In this document: positions 62,153 through 64,000 of the stretch, in pieces
How the letters are laid out: each line of letters starts with the position of its first letter
Position numbering within the stretch: position 1 is the first letter of the stretch
Origin: Paenibacillus ottowii
GTDB taxonomy: Bacteria > Bacillota > Bacilli > Paenibacillales > Paenibacillaceae
Reading direction: 5' to 3'
DNA: 64,000 nucleotides
Assembly: GCF_006874425.1 (NCBI RefSeq)
Contig: NZ_VIJZ01000001.1
Coordinates: 620,001 to 684,000, forward strand
Program-made: the position numbers and the translations under genes
The notes under the pieces: model-generated
Databases searched by the model: none
Told to the model about the DNA's origin: nothing
Seen by the model: only the letters and a program-made list of their open reading frames with translations

Positions 62153-62776
62153 ATGGGGAGAAATGCAAAACCGATTGACCTTCACATCGCGGGGGGCAAT
62201 CCGAACCGATTAACCAAAGCACAGATTCAGGCGCGTAAAGAAGGTGAGGTTAAGCTCGGAAAAACTGAGCTGGAAAAGCTGAAACCGCCTGTGTTTGTAA
62301 AGGATGATACAGTTGCTTTCGCTCACTGGAAACAGTGCATGAAAGATTATAAAGCGGCGGCTGCTGAAGGTGTGAATTTGCTTTCTAGCTCCGATGTGGG
62401 ACTATTGGCGATGTACTGCCGGACATATTCAGAGTACGAAAAGCTGCTGAAACAGTATCAAAAAATTGAGCGAATTTCCATTGAAGATTATGTATTTGAT
62501 GAATATTTTGAAGAATTAACTCGCAAAGCTGAGGAAGCGGAAGAAGATTTGAACGAGTATGGTTTGAGGGCACAAAAGTACCTTTCCCAACTTGCTTCCT
62601 TAGAAGGTGTATTAAAAATCGAAACGGCAATCAACAAGAAGATGGACATGCTTCTCAAAATGCAGGACCGTCTTTTCTTAAACCCTTTGTCTAAGGTAAA
62701 GAATGTTCCGAAGCCGAAGGAACCGGAGAAGACCTCAAGCAAGTTCGGAAAGTTCGGGGGGAACCGTAGTGGCTAA
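62153..62776 (+). CDS. terS: Phage terminase small subunit, P27 family
   Basis: This 207-residue protein begins with MGRNAKPIDLHIAGGNPNRL, the usual P27-type start, and has a helical middle. TerS recognises the phage packaging site and recruits the large subunit. GGAGGTG precedes the ATG. The gene overlaps terL by 8 bp. Confidence 0.88.
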   Translation: MGRNAKPIDLHIAGGNPNRLTKAQIQARKEGEVKLGKTELEKLKPPVFVKDDTVAFAHWKQCMKDYKAAAAEGVNLLSSSDVGLLAMYCRTYSEYEKLLKQYQKIERISIEDYVFDEYFEELTRKAEEAEEDLNEYGLRAQKYLSQLASLEGVLKIETAINKKMDMLLKMQDRLFLNPLSKVKNVPKPKEPEKTSSKFGKFGGNRSG

Positions 62777-64000
62777 CCCGCAGATTTACCCTTACAACAC
62801 TGTCGGTGAGACGGATCGGGTAACGGCCTATGCACTGGAAGTGGTGTCCGGTAGAATTGTTTCAGGACAGGCACAGCGACAGGCGTGTGAGCGCCACCTT
62901 CGAGACTTGGATCGGCAGGGTACGGAAGATTTTCCTTACGTGTTCGATCCAGATAAGGCCCATGAGATTATAGAGTTTGCCGAGTCCCTCACGCTGGCAG
63001 AAGGCGAGGAACCTTTGCCGCTTGAACTATGGGGCTTTCAAGACTTTATGTTTGGGAGTTGGAATGGCTGGGTTACGTTGGATGGTTACCGTCGATTCCG
63101 CACCTCATATGTTCAGGTGGCCCGGCAAAACGGTAAATCTTTGGGCAACGCGGTCCCGGCCCTCTTTTATGGAAACTTTGACGGCTATAATTATCCCCAA
63201 GTATACTGCACCGCTACAAAAGAAGCTCAGGCAAGAATTGTCCTAAAGGAATGTATCAAATTCATTGATGCAGACCCCGAGCTTGGTGGTTCAGATTACG
63301 AGTCGGGGCTATTTGACGTTAAAGACTATAAGAGCACTATCCTTTGTTCTCTGACCAAGGGTGAAATCAGGGCGCTTGGTCGAGATACGAAAACGATAGA
63401 TGGATTCCGTCCATATTTTGCGAGCGTCGACGAATATCATTTACACAAAGACAATCAAATGTACAAGCTGCTTGCTGATGGAACCAAAAAATTAAAGCAA
63501 TGCCTTATTTCCGTTATTACAACCGCAGGCTTTAATATCAACGGTCCGTGCTATGAGTTGTACAAATATTGCAAGTTAATTCTATCCGGCGCACATGCCG
63601 ACGAAACTCAGTTCGTTTTTATCTGCGAGTTGGACAAAGACGACGATGTATGGGATGAAGCCAACTGGCCGAAAGCTAACCCGTTATGGACTCCTGAAAC
63701 TTTAGATAGTTTAAGGTCGGAAGCGATAAAGGCCAAAGTTCAGCAAGGGGAAGAACTGCGAAACTTCCTCACCAAGTCCTTGAATCGATGGGTTCAGTTC
63801 TCCGATACGCAGTATATGAACATGGAGCATTGGCAAGCCTGCGAATCTGACACGACCATAGAAGATATGGAGGGCAAAGAATGTTATTTAGGACTGGACC
63901 TTTCAAGCGGCGGCGACTTAACTTCTGGATGCTTGGAATTTCCTTTGGATGTGGATGGGCAGCGCAAATACTACATCCATTCTCACAGTTGGATTCCGGC
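62769..64000 (+). CDS. terL: Phage terminase large subunit (partial, 3' end outside window)
   Basis: The frame is open from GTG 62769 to the right edge (at least 410 codons). It has Walker A in VARQNGKSLGNA, Walker B in ASVDEYHLH and the nuclease-domain motif GLDLSSGGDLT. This matches the HK97-type Terminase_1 family, whose ATPase drives DNA into the capsid and whose nuclease cuts the genome. It overlaps terS by 8 bp, and the rest of the gene is beyond the window. Confidence 0.9.
   Translation, partial: MANPQIYPYNTVGETDRVTAYALEVVSGRIVSGQAQRQACERHLRDLDRQGTEDFPYVFDPDKAHEIIEFAESLTLAEGEEPLPLELWGFQDFMFGSWNGWVTLDGYRRFRTSYVQVARQNGKSLGNAVPALFYGNFDGYNYPQVYCTATKEAQARIVLKECIKFIDADPELGGSDYESGLFDVKDYKSTILCSLTKGEIRALGRDTKTIDGFRPYFASVDEYHLHKDNQMYKLLADGTKKLKQCLISVITTAGFNINGPCYELYKYCKLILSGAHADETQFVFICELDKDDDVWDEANWPKANPLWTPETLDSLRSEAIKAKVQQGEELRNFLTKSLNRWVQFSDTQYMNMEHWQACESDTTIEDMEGKECYLGLDLSSGGDLTSGCLEFPLDVDGQRKYYIHSHSWIP

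Larger units (their letters stand above)
58054..64000. mobile_element. Prophage-like intervening element inserted in prkA (left end)
   Basis: From the prkA break rightward the genes are a large serine recombinase (minus strand), then a plus-strand row of short overlapping genes, an HNH nuclease, P27 terminase small subunit and terminase large subunit running off the edge. No repressor or excisionase has been recognised in this part. Position, recombinase type and target gene resemble skin or SPbeta-type elements that reconstitute sporulation genes in Bacillus. Confidence 0.85.

Noticed and set aside
1..64000. CRISPR arrays or transposon insertion sequences
   Set aside because: No regularly spaced repeats and no transposase apart from the phage recombinase were seen.

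Overview
The window looks like the chromosome of a Paenibacillus of the P. polymyxa type. Evidence: a low-to-moderate GC Firmicute with strong AGGAGG ribosome sites, a T-box and an S-box leader, sporulation genes (CotF-like coat proteins, gamma-type SASP, a YtxC-like protein, a Spo0E-like phosphatase, an AbrB-type regulator, PrkA), B. subtilis-like order pheST-zapA-mutS2-yshE, and a futalosine-pathway menaquinone gene (mqnC). The species is inferred from gene content; no search was run.

Layout. 1-5100: end of an AhpC-type peroxiredoxin, an orphan Spo0-phosphorelay-like kinase with a possible Spo0A box at its promoter, a membrane GGDEF-EAL protein and tRNA-Gly. 5100-7190: an attenuator-like leader and an ABC-F gene killed by one frameshift and one stop. 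7190-19000: T-box-controlled pheST, a giant coiled-coil ZapA, mutS2, a DUF350 protein, a two-zinc-ribbon His-rich protein and an MFS transporter. 19000-30200: FAD oxidoreductase, coat proteins, an alaR-alaT pair, a Spo0E-like protein, cobalamin adenosyltransferase, pseudouridine synthase, Spx-like protein, 5'-3' exonuclease, ROK sugar kinase, HRDC protein and corA. 30200-34400: a long switch-like corA leader, divergent from an S-box methionine operon (metA-metI-metC). 34700-41400: mqnC, YitT protein, khtTU K+/H+ antiporter, YtxC-like protein, 3D-domain protein and a SASP gene behind a consensus sigma-G promoter. 41500-51630: HtrA-like protease with its two-component system, ispH, aroF, a beta-type glnA, serC and trmL. 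51600-57000: zinc-ribbon AbrB behind a Spo0A box, phosphodiester glycosidase pair, ComA-like regulator, aminotransferase and DUF2161 protein.

57190-64000 is the most unusual part. The sporulation-linked kinase gene prkA is cut after about 288 codons, and a large serine recombinase starts 1 bp later on the opposite strand. Behind it runs a colinear phage module: small genes, HNH nuclease, P27-type small terminase and large terminase, continuing past the right edge. This matches the layout of intervening elements such as skin in sigK, so prkA may be rebuilt by excision. The other prkA half and attR lie outside the window.

How parts fit together: metA, metI and metC make methionine from homoserine under SAM control; pheST responds to uncharged tRNA-Phe; the kinase, Spo0E-like protein and AbrB fit around Spo0A; the HtrA protease and RR/HK pair look like an envelope-stress unit. 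All assignments are from reading the sequence, and none was confirmed by database search.
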